Shown here: piece after piece, positions 24,301-32,778 of the stretch | How the letters are laid out: each line of letters begins with the position of its first letter | Numbering within the stretch: position 1 is the stretch's first letter | Assembly: GCF_021165955.1 (NCBI RefSeq) | Contig: NZ_CP088952.1 | Coordinates: 5,084,001 to 5,148,000 of the forward strand | DNA: 64,000 nt | Direction: 5' to 3' | Origin: Massilia endophytica | GTDB taxonomy: Bacteria > Pseudomonadota > Gammaproteobacteria > Burkholderiales > Burkholderiaceae_D | The notes under the pieces: generated by a model | What the model saw: only the letters and a program-made list of their open reading frames with translations | Told to the model about the DNA's origin: nothing | Databases searched by the model: none | Program-made: the position numbers and the translations under genes

Positions 24301-27300
24301 TCGCCCCTGTTGTGGCATGGTGGATCAGCCGTCCCATCGAGCGCCTGCAGGCGAAGCTCGACCTGGAGCAGACCCGCTTCCTCAAGAAGCTGGCGCGCAA
24401 GACCTGGGCATGGTTCGACACCTTCGTTGGACCGGACGACAACTGGCTGCCGCCGGATAACGTGCAGGAGCATCCCTCGCTGGTCATCGCCCACCGCACC
24501 TCGCCCACCAATATCGGCGTGTCCCTGCTGGCGAACCTCACGGCGCACGATTTCGGCTATATCACCGGCGGTCAGCTGGTCACCCGCACCGCCAACACCC
24601 TCGCTACCATGGCGCAGATGGAGCGCTACCAGGGACACTTCTACAACTGGTATGACACGCAGTCCCTGAAGCCCCTGCACCCCATCTATATCTCCACGGT
24701 GGACAGCGGCAACCTGGCGGGCCATCTCCTGACCCTGCAGCCGGGCCTCGCCGGCATCTGCGATGAGCCCATCGCCGGGCCGCAACTGATGGACGGCATC
24801 GCCACCACCTGCCATGTGCTGCAGGAGACCATGGCAGGCGGCAGCCCGCCCCTGCCCGGGCTGCAGGCCCTGATGGACGCGCTGGCGCCGGATGCCTTCC
24901 TCTATCCCGCCAACCTGCTCGACCTGCACGCCTGGCTGCAGCGGGCGGTTGCGGCGGCCGAAGGCTTCCTGGCCGATCCCTCGCTCGCCACCGATATCGC
25001 CGCCCATATGTGGGCCACCGCGCTGGCCGCGCAGTGCCATGCAGCGCTGGAAGAGCTGCTGTGGCTCGCGCCATGGGCCAATGCCGCACCGGAGACCGTG
25101 CCGGATGCGAACCTGCGCCGCATTCCCACCCTGCGCGAACTGGCCGCCTATCCGCCCGCATCCGCCGCGCCTTCCGACCTGGCGCCGGGAGAGCGCGAAC
25201 GCCAGCAGCAGCTCAACGTGCTGCTGGAGCTGGGCGCCGAACGAGCGCGGAGCCGCATCCAGCAACTTGAGGCCCTGGGCCAGCAGGCTCACAGCTTCGC
25301 GCAGATGGAATACGGCTTCCTCTACAACCGCACCACCAAGCTGCTCACCATCGGCTACAACGTGAGCGAGCGGCGCCTGGATGCCAGCGCGTATGACCTG
25401 CTCGCATCCGAAGTGCGCCTGGCCAGCTTTGTCGCCATCGCGCAAGGCCAGCTGCCGCAGGAGCACTGGTTCGCGCTGGGCCGCCAGCTCTGCATCGTGC
25501 ACGGGCATCCCGTGCTGCTGTCGTGGAGCGGCTCCATGTTCGAATACCTGATGCCGCTGCTGGTGATGCCCACCTACGACAGCACCCTGCTGGACCAGAC
25601 CTACCGCTCGGTGGTGGCAGCCCAGATCGAATACGGCAAGCAGCGCAACGTGCCCTGGGGGATCTCCGAATCCGGCTACAGCATCGTGGACGCTGCGATG
25701 AACTACCAGTACCGCGCATTCGGCGTGCCGGGCATCGGCCTGAAGCGGGGCCTGGGCGACGACCTGGTGATCGCGCCCTATGCCACCATGATGAGCCTCA
25801 TGGTGGCGCCGGATGCGGCCACGCAGAACCTGCAGAAGATGGCGGAGCTGGGCTTCATGGGCCGCTACGGCTTCTACGAGGCGATCGACTACACGGCGGC
25901 GCGCCTGCCCCGCGGCCAGACGCACAATGTCATCAAGTCCTTCATGGTGCACCACCAGGGCATGGGCCTGCTGGCGCTGAACTACCTGCTCAACGACCGG
26001 CCCATGCAGCGCCGCTTCGAGTCCGATCCCATCCTGCAGTCCGCGCTGCTGATGCTGCAGGAGCGTACGCCGCAGGTGGGCGCCTTCTACTCCACCAGCG
26101 CCGAGCAGGCCGCCATCCGCGCCACCACGCCGGAGCAGGCCATGCCCATGCGCATACTGAACCAGCCCAATACCACGGTGCCGGAAACACAGCTCCTTTC
26201 CAATGGCCGCTATCACGTCATGGTGACGGCGGCGGGCGGCAGCTACAGCCGCTGGAAGGACCTGGCCGTCACGCGCTGGCGCGAGGACAGCACGCGCGAC
26301 AACTGGGGCATGTTCTGCTACGTGCGCGATGTGGAAGACGGCGCTTATTGGTCCACCACCTACCAGCCGACGCTGGCGGAGCCGGAGCGGCAGGAAATCA
26401 TTTTCTCGGAAGGCCGCGCCGAATACCGCCGCAGCGACCGGGGCATCGAGCTTTACACCGAGATCGTGGTCTCGCCGGAGGACGATATCGAGATGCGGCG
26501 TACGCGCATCAGCAACAAGTCCGAACGCACGCGCACCATCGAGATCACCAGCTTTGCGGAAGTGGTGATGGCGCCGCATGCGGCCGACGCCGCGCATCCC
26601 GCCTTCAGCAAACTGTTCGTGCAGACAGAGATCATCCAGGATGAGAGCGCGATCCTGTGCACGCGGCGCCCGCGCGGCAAGGGCGAACATACGCCATTCC
26701 TGCTTCACCTGATGACGGTGCACGATGCGGAAGTGAGCCATGTCAGCTTCGAGACCGACCGCTCGCGTTTCATCGGCCGCGGCAACACTGCGCGCGCACC
26801 GCGCGCGATGCTGGAGCCGGGCGAGCTGTCCGGAAGCCAGGGTTCGGTGCTGGACCCAGTGGTGGCCATCCGCTACCGCATCACCCTCAAGCCCGACCAG
26901 GCGGCAGTGGTGGACGTGGCCACCGGCATGACCGATACGCGGGAAGCCGCGCAGTACCTGATCGACAAATACCAGGACCGCCACATGGCGGACCGCGTCT
27001 TCGAACTCGCCTGGACCCACAGCCAGGTGGTGCTGCGCCAGCTGAACGCCAGCGAGGCGGACGCACAGCTCTACGGCCGCCTGGCCAACCACGTCATCTA
27101 CCCGAACCCCGCGCTGCGCGCGGAGGCCAGTGTGCTGATCAAGAACCAGCGCGGCCAGTCCGGCCTGTGGGCCTACGCCATTTCCGGCGACCTGCCCATC
27201 GTGCTCTTGCAGATCAAGGACGCCCAGAATATCGAACTGGCGCGCCAGCTGGTGCAGGCCCACGCCTACTGGCGCCTGAAAGGCCTCGTCGTCGATCTGG

Positions 27301-29990
27301 TGATCTGGTACGAAGACCTCTCCGGCTACCGCCAGGCCCTGCACGACCAGATCATGGGCCTCATCGCGTCCGGCATCGACGCGCAGGCCATCGACCGCCC
27401 GGGCGGCATCTTCGTGCGTCCGCTGGAACAGATATCGCCGGAAGACCGCATCCTCCTGCAGACGGTGGCGCGCGCCGTGCTGCTGGACAGCCGGGGCACG
27501 CTCGCCGAACAGATCAAGCGCTCCGGCCCGCCGCCGCTGCGCATGCCGCCTTTGCTCTCCGATGCGCGCGGCGAATACGACGACGCCGGCCCAACGACGC
27601 GGCTGCCGCACGGCCTCATTCTCGAAAACGGCCTCGGCGGCTTCACGCATGACGGACGCGAATACGTCATCGTGACGGCCGAGGGCCACCGCACGCCCGC
27701 GCCATGGTCCAACGTGCTGGCCAACCCGCAGTTCGGCAGCGTTGTATCGGAAAGCGGGCAGGCCTATACCTGGCACGAGAACGCGCACGAATTCCGTCTC
27801 ACGCCCTGGCACAACGACCCCGTTTCGGACCTGAGCGGAGAAGCCTTCTACATGCGGGACGAGCAGAGCGGGCATTTCTGGTCGCCTACCGCGCTGCCAG
27901 CGCGTGGAGCGGGCCACTACGTCACGCGCCACGGCTTCGGCTACAGCGTGTTCGAACACACGGAAGTCGGCATCACGACAGAGATGACCAGCTATGTGGC
28001 GCTGGAAGCGACGGTCAAGTACACGGTCATCAAGGTGCATAACGACTCGCCGGTGGCGCGGCGGCTGTCCGTTACCGGCTATGTGGAGTGGGTGCTGGGC
28101 GACATGCGTTCGAAATCCGGCATGCATATCGTGACCGAGCAGGACCCGGTCAGCGGCGCCATCTTCGCGCGCAATGCCTACAACACCGAGTTCTCCGGCC
28201 GCGTGGCCTTCTTCAGCTGCGATGCGGCGACGCGCACCGTGACGGCGGACCGCACCGAGTTCCTGGGCCGGAACGGCAGCCTGGCGGCCCCCGCGGCGCT
28301 GAAGCGGGCCCGCCTGTCCGGCAAGGTCGGCACGGGCCTCGACAGCTGCGCGGCCATCCAGGCGCCCTTCGAACTGCAGCCCGGCGAGCGCCGCGAGATC
28401 GTCTTCGTCCTCGGCCTGGGCGGGCGGCGCAATGCGGACGCCACGAACATGGTGCAGAAGCACGGCGGCGCCGGCGCCGCTTCCGATGCGCTGCAGGCGG
28501 TGCGTGCGCACTGGAATGAGACCCTCGGCGCCGTCCAGGTGCAAACGCCCGATCCTGCGCTCGACGTCATCGCCAACGGCTGGCTGATGTACCAGACCAT
28601 CGCCTGCCGCCTGTGGGCGCGCAGCGGCTACTACCAGTCCGGCGGCGCCTTCGGTTTCCGCGACCAGCTGCAGGACGCGATGGCGATGGTCCACACCGAA
28701 CCGCAGCTGCTGCGCGACCATCTCGTGCTCTGCGCCGCGCACCAGTTCCTGGAAGGCGACGTGCAGCACTGGTGGCATCCGCCTTCGGACCGCGGCGTGC
28801 GCACCCATTGCTCGGACGACTATCTCTGGCTGCCGCTGGCGGCAGCGCGCTATGTCGCCACGACCGGCGACCTCTCGGTGCTGGACGAGATGGCGCACTA
28901 CCTCGAAGGCCGGCCCGTCAAGCCGGACGAGGACTCCTACTACGACATGCCCGCCCGCTCAGCGCAATCGGGCGACCTGTACGAGCACTGCGTGCGCGCC
29001 ATCCGCAACGGCCTGCGCTTCGGCGTGCACGGCCTGCCCCTGATCGGCTCCTGCGACTGGAATGACGGCATGGACAAGGTGGGCGAGGAAGGCAAGGGCG
29101 AGAGCGTGTGGCTGGCCTTCTTCCTCTACGAAGTGCTGCAGCGCTTTGCCGAAGTGGCGGTGCTGCGCGGCGACGATGCCTTCGCCGCCGAGTGCCGCGA
29201 GGAGGCGCGCAAGCTGGCGGCGAACGTCGAACAGAATGCCTGGGACGGCCAATGGTATCGCCGCGCCTACTTCGACGACGGCACGCCGCTCGGCTCGCAC
29301 GAGAACGAGGAATGCCAGATCGACTCCATTTCGCAGAGCTGGGGCATCCTGTCCGGCGCGGCGGACCCCGAGCGGGTGCGCGGGGCCATGCAGCAGGTCG
29401 ATGCGCGCCTCGTGCGGCGCGACTATGGCCTGATCCAGCTGCTCGACCCGCCCTTCGACAAGGCCGACCTGAATCCGGGCTACATCCGCGGTTATGTGCC
29501 GGGCGTGCGCGAGAACGGCGGCCAGTATACCCACGCTGCCATCTGGACCGTGATGGCCTTCGCGAAGATGGGCGACACCGAGCGCGCCTGGGAGCTCATG
29601 CGCATGATCAATCCTGTCTCGCACGGCAGCAGCGCGGAGGCGGCGGCCTTGTACAAGGTGGAGCCCTATGTGGTGACGGCGGACGTGTATGCCGTGTCGC
29701 CGCACATCGGGCGCGGAGGGTGGAGCTGGTACACGGGGTCTTCGGGATGGATGTACCGCCTGATACTCGAATCGCTGCTGGGGCTCACACGCAAGGCGAA
29801 CACCCTGGCGCTGGCCCCGCGCATCCCTGAAGGCTGGCCCGGCTTCACCCTGAGCTACCGCTTCGGCCGCAGCCGCTACACCATCCGCGTCACACGCGGC
29901 GAACCATGCCTGCTGGTGGACGGCACGGCGCGCGACATCATCGAATTGACCGACGACGGCGCCGACCACACCGTCGAGCTGACAATGTAG
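21333..29990 (+). CDS. ndvB: Cyclic beta-1,2-glucan synthase (GT84-GH94)
   Basis: A 2,885-residue inner-membrane enzyme building cyclic beta-1,2-glucans from UDP-glucose for the periplasm. I chose the TTG at 21333 (GAGG 5 bases upstream); an upstream TTG at 21273 would add 20 residues. In order: cytosolic N-terminal domain (1-415); membrane helices near 420-480; GT84 glycosyltransferase (about 500-800) with LDTDTQLPRDA; further helices at 830-875 and 955-1000; a glycoamylase-like domain (about 1030-1560); and GH94 phosphorylase modules (about 1610-2880) with the DWND motif near 2575, which trims chain length. Length and order match Brucella/Agrobacterium Cgs/ChvB. The stop is fused to a palindromic repeat. 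Confidence 0.93.
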   Translation: MKEYIHLWADPAIGFRESASGSLQQGTADNEDLPLRAELFSAQQMANHGRHLASLHELSKRGRGDRLLSRLSANASVIGSTCEELTAAVKETRQITPASEWLLDNYYLIEEQIRIARRHLPKDYSKELPRLAKGAEPGTPRVYQLALEVIAHGDGRVDPESLCRFIEAYQETAPLKLGELWAIPIMLRLALIENLRRVAARIAENRFQRDLANSWADQMVEIAEKNPSGVILLVADMARSNPPVTSGFVAEMARRLQGQSPVLTLALNWISYRLADTGETIEQMIQTEIQQQAAEQVSIANSIGSLRFLGTMDWQEFVETMSSVEQVLRSDPAGVYGSMDFSTRDQYRHVIEATARVSQLSETEVAQQALELARTHSGGEDPRHGHVGFYLIGKGLHLLQKKANVRLPLGEALRQTLRAAPLATYLGSIGAITLALTALMLERAVRDGVGDGALAVLAVLGLMGSSHLALSVVNWAATLLTRPHPLPRMNVKECIPSDARTLVVVPTILFSPENVAELCEQLEVRFLANRDPNLRFCLATDFADAQSETLPNDEALLERARSGIARLNAKYAEQGEGQPFLLLHRPRLWNPSQRAWMGHERKRGKLEDLNRFLRGGARDKFSLVEGDVAGLGSVKYVITLDTDTQLPRDAARQFVATMRHPLNQPRIDPRRNCVVDGYGILQPRVAVSLPSENASLYERLCGGEPGIDPYTRTVSDVYQDVFAEGSFIGKGIYDVDMFEQVLGGRFPDNRILSHDLLEGCYLRAGLLSDAQLYEQYPARYSDDVSRRERWIRGDWQLAGWLVGRVRRASGEREPNPLSALSRWKLFDNLRRSLVAPALTLSLLLAFAALPHPWFWTSAVLTIIFLPPLLAALHGMAKKPADTLWRQHLPASLRRSGLHFAHGLLMLVFLPYEAWFSLNAIARTLWRMLVSRKRLLQWRPSALARSRTTMSGSWRTMWISPLLALAAGAAFALRRPEAFDAALIFLLAWFLAPVVAWWISRPIERLQAKLDLEQTRFLKKLARKTWAWFDTFVGPDDNWLPPDNVQEHPSLVIAHRTSPTNIGVSLLANLTAHDFGYITGGQLVTRTANTLATMAQMERYQGHFYNWYDTQSLKPLHPIYISTVDSGNLAGHLLTLQPGLAGICDEPIAGPQLMDGIATTCHVLQETMAGGSPPLPGLQALMDALAPDAFLYPANLLDLHAWLQRAVAAAEGFLADPSLATDIAAHMWATALAAQCHAALEELLWLAPWANAAPETVPDANLRRIPTLRELAAYPPASAAPSDLAPGERERQQQLNVLLELGAERARSRIQQLEALGQQAHSFAQMEYGFLYNRTTKLLTIGYNVSERRLDASAYDLLASEVRLASFVAIAQGQLPQEHWFALGRQLCIVHGHPVLLSWSGSMFEYLMPLLVMPTYDSTLLDQTYRSVVAAQIEYGKQRNVPWGISESGYSIVDAAMNYQYRAFGVPGIGLKRGLGDDLVIAPYATMMSLMVAPDAATQNLQKMAELGFMGRYGFYEAIDYTAARLPRGQTHNVIKSFMVHHQGMGLLALNYLLNDRPMQRRFESDPILQSALLMLQERTPQVGAFYSTSAEQAAIRATTPEQAMPMRILNQPNTTVPETQLLSNGRYHVMVTAAGGSYSRWKDLAVTRWREDSTRDNWGMFCYVRDVEDGAYWSTTYQPTLAEPERQEIIFSEGRAEYRRSDRGIELYTEIVVSPEDDIEMRRTRISNKSERTRTIEITSFAEVVMAPHAADAAHPAFSKLFVQTEIIQDESAILCTRRPRGKGEHTPFLLHLMTVHDAEVSHVSFETDRSRFIGRGNTARAPRAMLEPGELSGSQGSVLDPVVAIRYRITLKPDQAAVVDVATGMTDTREAAQYLIDKYQDRHMADRVFELAWTHSQVVLRQLNASEADAQLYGRLANHVIYPNPALRAEASVLIKNQRGQSGLWAYAISGDLPIVLLQIKDAQNIELARQLVQAHAYWRLKGLVVDLVIWYEDLSGYRQALHDQIMGLIASGIDAQAIDRPGGIFVRPLEQISPEDRILLQTVARAVLLDSRGTLAEQIKRSGPPPLRMPPLLSDARGEYDDAGPTTRLPHGLILENGLGGFTHDGREYVIVTAEGHRTPAPWSNVLANPQFGSVVSESGQAYTWHENAHEFRLTPWHNDPVSDLSGEAFYMRDEQSGHFWSPTALPARGAGHYVTRHGFGYSVFEHTEVGITTEMTSYVALEATVKYTVIKVHNDSPVARRLSVTGYVEWVLGDMRSKSGMHIVTEQDPVSGAIFARNAYNTEFSGRVAFFSCDAATRTVTADRTEFLGRNGSLAAPAALKRARLSGKVGTGLDSCAAIQAPFELQPGERREIVFVLGLGGRRNADATNMVQKHGGAGAASDALQAVRAHWNETLGAVQVQTPDPALDVIANGWLMYQTIACRLWARSGYYQSGGAFGFRDQLQDAMAMVHTEPQLLRDHLVLCAAHQFLEGDVQHWWHPPSDRGVRTHCSDDYLWLPLAAARYVATTGDLSVLDEMAHYLEGRPVKPDEDSYYDMPARSAQSGDLYEHCVRAIRNGLRFGVHGLPLIGSCDWNDGMDKVGEEGKGESVWLAFFLYEVLQRFAEVAVLRGDDAFAAECREEARKLAANVEQNAWDGQWYRRAYFDDGTPLGSHENEECQIDSISQSWGILSGAADPERVRGAMQQVDARLVRRDYGLIQLLDPPFDKADLNPGYIRGYVPGVRENGGQYTHAAIWTVMAFAKMGDTERAWELMRMINPVSHGSSAEAAALYKVEPYVVTADVYAVSPHIGRGGWSWYTGSSGWMYRLILESLLGLTRKANTLALAPRIPEGWPGFTLSYRFGRSRYTIRVTRGEPCLLVDGTARDIIELTDDGADHTVELTM

Positions 29991-30019
29991 GGGACAGACC
30001 CCGTACGGGGTCTGTCCCC
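29990..30019. repeat. 30-base perfect palindrome with GGGGACAGACCCC core
   Basis: GGGGACAGACCCC, then GTAC, then GGGGTCTGTCCCC: a perfect 30-base inverted repeat whose first base is the last base of the glucan synthase stop codon. The core is identical to that of the paired repeats at 9277-9340. It probably forms a hairpin at the mRNA 3' end. Confidence 0.85.
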
Positions 30020-30041
30020 GGTGTCCCAGTCCGCCACCGGC

Positions 30042-30617
30042 CTACAGTCCGACAGCTTGCGCCGCCCCTAAAAGCGTCGCGACGCCGAGCACAGAGAAGA
30101 TCAGCGCCGCCAGCCCATGCACCAGCTTGAGCGGCACCGCGTTCGCCGCCCGCTCCCCGATATACACCGCAGGCACATTCGCCAGCATCATGCCAAGCGT
30201 GGTCCCCGCCACCACGCCCACGATGTCCTCGAAGCGTGCGGACAGCGCCACGGTGGCGATCTGCGTCTTGTCCCCCATCTCGGCGAGGAAGAAGGCGACC
30301 ACCGTCGCCACGAACACGCCATAGCGTGGAGGTCTGGCCTCGGCATCATCGAGCTTGTCCGGCACCATGATCCAGGCGGCCATGGCCAGGAAGCCAAGGC
30401 CCAGCACCCAGCGCAGCACGTCGGGTCCGAGCAGGGAAGTGATCCAGGCGCCGACCGCCGCCGCAAAAGCGTGATTGGCAATAGTGGCAACAAAAATACC
30501 GGCAACAATGGGAAGAGGGCGGCGGAATTGAGCGGCCAGCACAAAGGCCAGCAGCTGCGTCTTGTCGCCGATTTCGGCCAGCGCAACGATGCCGGTCGAA
30601 ACAAAGAATGCATCCAT
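30042..30617 (-). CDS. GDT1/TMEM165 (UPF0016) family Mn2+ exporter
   Basis: A 191-residue inner-membrane protein with six helices in two inverted repeats. Each repeat carries the cation-binding motif E-x-G-D-K-T-Q (ALAEIGDKTQLLA and FLAEMGDKTQIAT). The family exports Mn2+ (and Ca2+ in eukaryotes). The yybP-ykoY manganese riboswitch in its leader supports a manganese-detoxification role. The gene is monocistronic. Confidence 0.92.
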   Translation of the reverse strand: MDAFFVSTGIVALAEIGDKTQLLAFVLAAQFRRPLPIVAGIFVATIANHAFAAAVGAWITSLLGPDVLRWVLGLGFLAMAAWIMVPDKLDDAEARPPRYGVFVATVVAFFLAEMGDKTQIATVALSARFEDIVGVVAGTTLGMMLANVPAVYIGERAANAVPLKLVHGLAALIFSVLGVATLLGAAQAVGL

Positions 30618-30684
30618 GGGTTTGAAAGGGAGGGCCGGAAGGTTAACCAGTGATCCACAGGCGGCTCCGGCCCAATAGCGGCCG

Positions 30685-30800
30685 CCCAGGGATCAATGGT
30701 CTCGCCAAGCCTGTCGGCCAGCTGCGCCACGGCCTGCGGGCCGATGATGTTGACACAGCTACTTCCGGGGACGGAAGGCGGCTACTCCCCAAAGAACAGC
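30685..30800 (-). promoter_or_regulatory. yybP-ykoY manganese riboswitch
   Basis: Read on the minus strand, the leader contains GGGGAGTAGCCGCC (30782-30790 for the GGGGAGTAG core), then GTCAACATCATCGG, then GGCGAGACC. These are the conserved pieces of the yybP-ykoY aptamer in the right order and spacing. It ends about 70 bases before the exporter ATG. Mn2+ binding is known to switch such genes on. It lies between two divergent genes; the M1 peptidase start is at 30909. Confidence 0.88.
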
Positions 30801-30908
30801 CGCATCATAGCATGGCGGCGCAGATTCTGCCCGGCGTGCGCCCACTATGCTATGCTCCACCGCGCCCGCCACGAGCGGGCGTTCCCACGACCGAATATCA
30901 GAGAGCCC

Positions 30909-32759
30909 ATGCGAACAACCTTCACTTTGCGGCGCTTCGCCGCCACGCTGGCACTGGTCGGGATGGCCCTCAGCGCCCACGCGCAGGACCCCCTGAGCTA
31001 TGCCCGCTACGACCAGGTGCGCACCACCGACCTGCACCTCGACCTGAAGGCGGATTTCGCCAGCAAGACTCTCTCCGGCTACGCCGAACTGACCCTGACC
31101 TGGATCGACAAGTCGGCCCGCAACCTGGTGCTCGACACGCGCCAGCTCAGCATCTCCCGCGTGCAGGTCCTGAAGGACGGCCGCTGGCGTCCCGCTTCCT
31201 ACATGCTGGACAAGTTCGACGCGAAGAAGGGCCAGGCCCTTCGCATCGCCCTTCCGGGCCAGCCCGAAAAGGTCCGCATCTATTACCGCACCGCCCCCAC
31301 CGCCAGCGCGCTGCAATGGATGACGCCCGCCCAGACCCTGTCCGGCAAGCGCCCCTTCATGTTCAGCCAGTCCGAGACCATCAACGCCCGGTCCTGGGCG
31401 CCGGTGCAGGACACGCCCGCCGTGCGCTTCACCTACAGCGCCCGCGTGAGCGCGCCTTCCGGCATGCGCGTTGTGATGAGCGCCGAGAACGACCAGAACG
31501 GACCGGGCAAGGACGGCTGGACCTTCCGCATGCCGCAGCCCATTCCATCTTACCTGCTGGCGATTGCCATCGGCGAGATCGGCGTGCGCAATATCGGCCC
31601 GCGCTCCGCCGTCTACGCCGAGCCGAAGCGCCTGGACGCCGCCGCCTTCGAGCTGGCGGATACGGAAAAGATGATCGCCGCCGCCGAGGCCCTGTACGGT
31701 CCATATCGCTGGGGGCGCTACGACATGATCGTGCTGCCGCCTTCCTTCCCCATCGGCGGCATGGAAAACCCGCGCCTGACCTTCCTCACGCCGACCATGA
31801 TCGCGGGAGACCGCAGCCTGAACGACCTGATTGCGCATGAACTGGCGCATTCCTGGTCCGGCAACCTCGTGACCAACGCGTCGTGGAAGCACTGGTGGCT
31901 GAACGAAGGCTTCACCACCTATGTCACCACGCGCATCCTGGAAGTCCTGTACGGCACGGAAGTGGCGGATATGAACCTGCAGGTGGAACAGGAGGAAGCC
32001 CTCGCCTCGCTGAAGGAGATCCCCGCCGCGAAGCAGGCCCTCGTTCCGCGCGAGCCGGACGTGAACCCGGACAGCTATACGGACGAAGGCCTGGCCTATC
32101 CGAAAGGCGCCTGGTTCCTGCGCACGCTGGAGCAGCGCGCCGGCCGCGAAGCCTTCGATCCCTTCCTGCGCGCCTGGTTCGACCAGCACGCCTTCCAGTC
32201 CGCCACCACCGAGCAGTTCGTGGCCTTCCTGCGCGCCAACCTGCTGTCGAAGCATCCGGACATCATGCCGGAAGCGGAGCTGGATGAATGGCTGCACGGC
32301 CCGGGCATCCCGGCAACGGCCAGGCGCGTGGTCTCCAGCCGCTTCGCGGCAGTGGACGGTCAGCGTGACGCCTGGCTGAAAGGCGAAGTGCAGACGGCCG
32401 ACCTGAGCGCCCGCGGCTGGAGCGCTGCGGAATGGATGCACTTCCTGAACGATATCGACAGGAAGGCCAGCACAGCCCAGCTCAAGGAGCTGGACGACAC
32501 CTTCAGTCTGCGCCGCAGCAGCAACAACGAGATCGCCTTCCGCTTCTACCTCGCTTCCGTGCATGCGGGCTACCGGGTGCGCGACGAGCTCAATGCCTTC
32601 CTGCTCAGCGTTGGGCGCCAGAAGTTCGTGGTGCCGCTCTACACGGCGCTGCTGCAGAATCCAAACGAGGCGGCGTGGGCGCGCTCAGTGTATGCGAAGG
32701 CCCGTCCCCGCTACCACCCCGAGACACAGAGCTCGGTAGACAAGCAGATGAAAAAGTAA
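30909..32759 (+). CDS. Exported M1-family aminopeptidase (LTA4H-like)
   Basis: A 616-residue protein. The ATG at 30909 begins a clear signal peptide ending SAHAQ. The substrate motif GGMEN is followed by the zinc motif H310-ELA-H314 and third ligand E333 (WWLNEGFTTY). The overall layout and the C-terminal helical domain resemble leukotriene-A4-hydrolase-type aminopeptidases. It should cleave N-terminal residues from peptides in the periplasm. It is followed 19 bases later by a serine hydrolase gene, probably in one operon. Confidence 0.92.
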   Translation: MRTTFTLRRFAATLALVGMALSAHAQDPLSYARYDQVRTTDLHLDLKADFASKTLSGYAELTLTWIDKSARNLVLDTRQLSISRVQVLKDGRWRPASYMLDKFDAKKGQALRIALPGQPEKVRIYYRTAPTASALQWMTPAQTLSGKRPFMFSQSETINARSWAPVQDTPAVRFTYSARVSAPSGMRVVMSAENDQNGPGKDGWTFRMPQPIPSYLLAIAIGEIGVRNIGPRSAVYAEPKRLDAAAFELADTEKMIAAAEALYGPYRWGRYDMIVLPPSFPIGGMENPRLTFLTPTMIAGDRSLNDLIAHELAHSWSGNLVTNASWKHWWLNEGFTTYVTTRILEVLYGTEVADMNLQVEQEEALASLKEIPAAKQALVPREPDVNPDSYTDEGLAYPKGAWFLRTLEQRAGREAFDPFLRAWFDQHAFQSATTEQFVAFLRANLLSKHPDIMPEAELDEWLHGPGIPATARRVVSSRFAAVDGQRDAWLKGEVQTADLSARGWSAAEWMHFLNDIDRKASTAQLKELDDTFSLRRSSNNEIAFRFYLASVHAGYRVRDELNAFLLSVGRQKFVVPLYTALLQNPNEAAWARSVYAKARPRYHPETQSSVDKQMKK

Positions 32760-32778
32760 AACGATGGAGACCAAGATC

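Noticed and set aside
21504..28898. A 2,464-residue open frame on the minus strand
   Set aside because: It is the antisense shadow of the cyclic glucan synthase gene, kept open by high GC and codon bias; its translation is rich in His, Gln, Ala and Arg and matches no domain.
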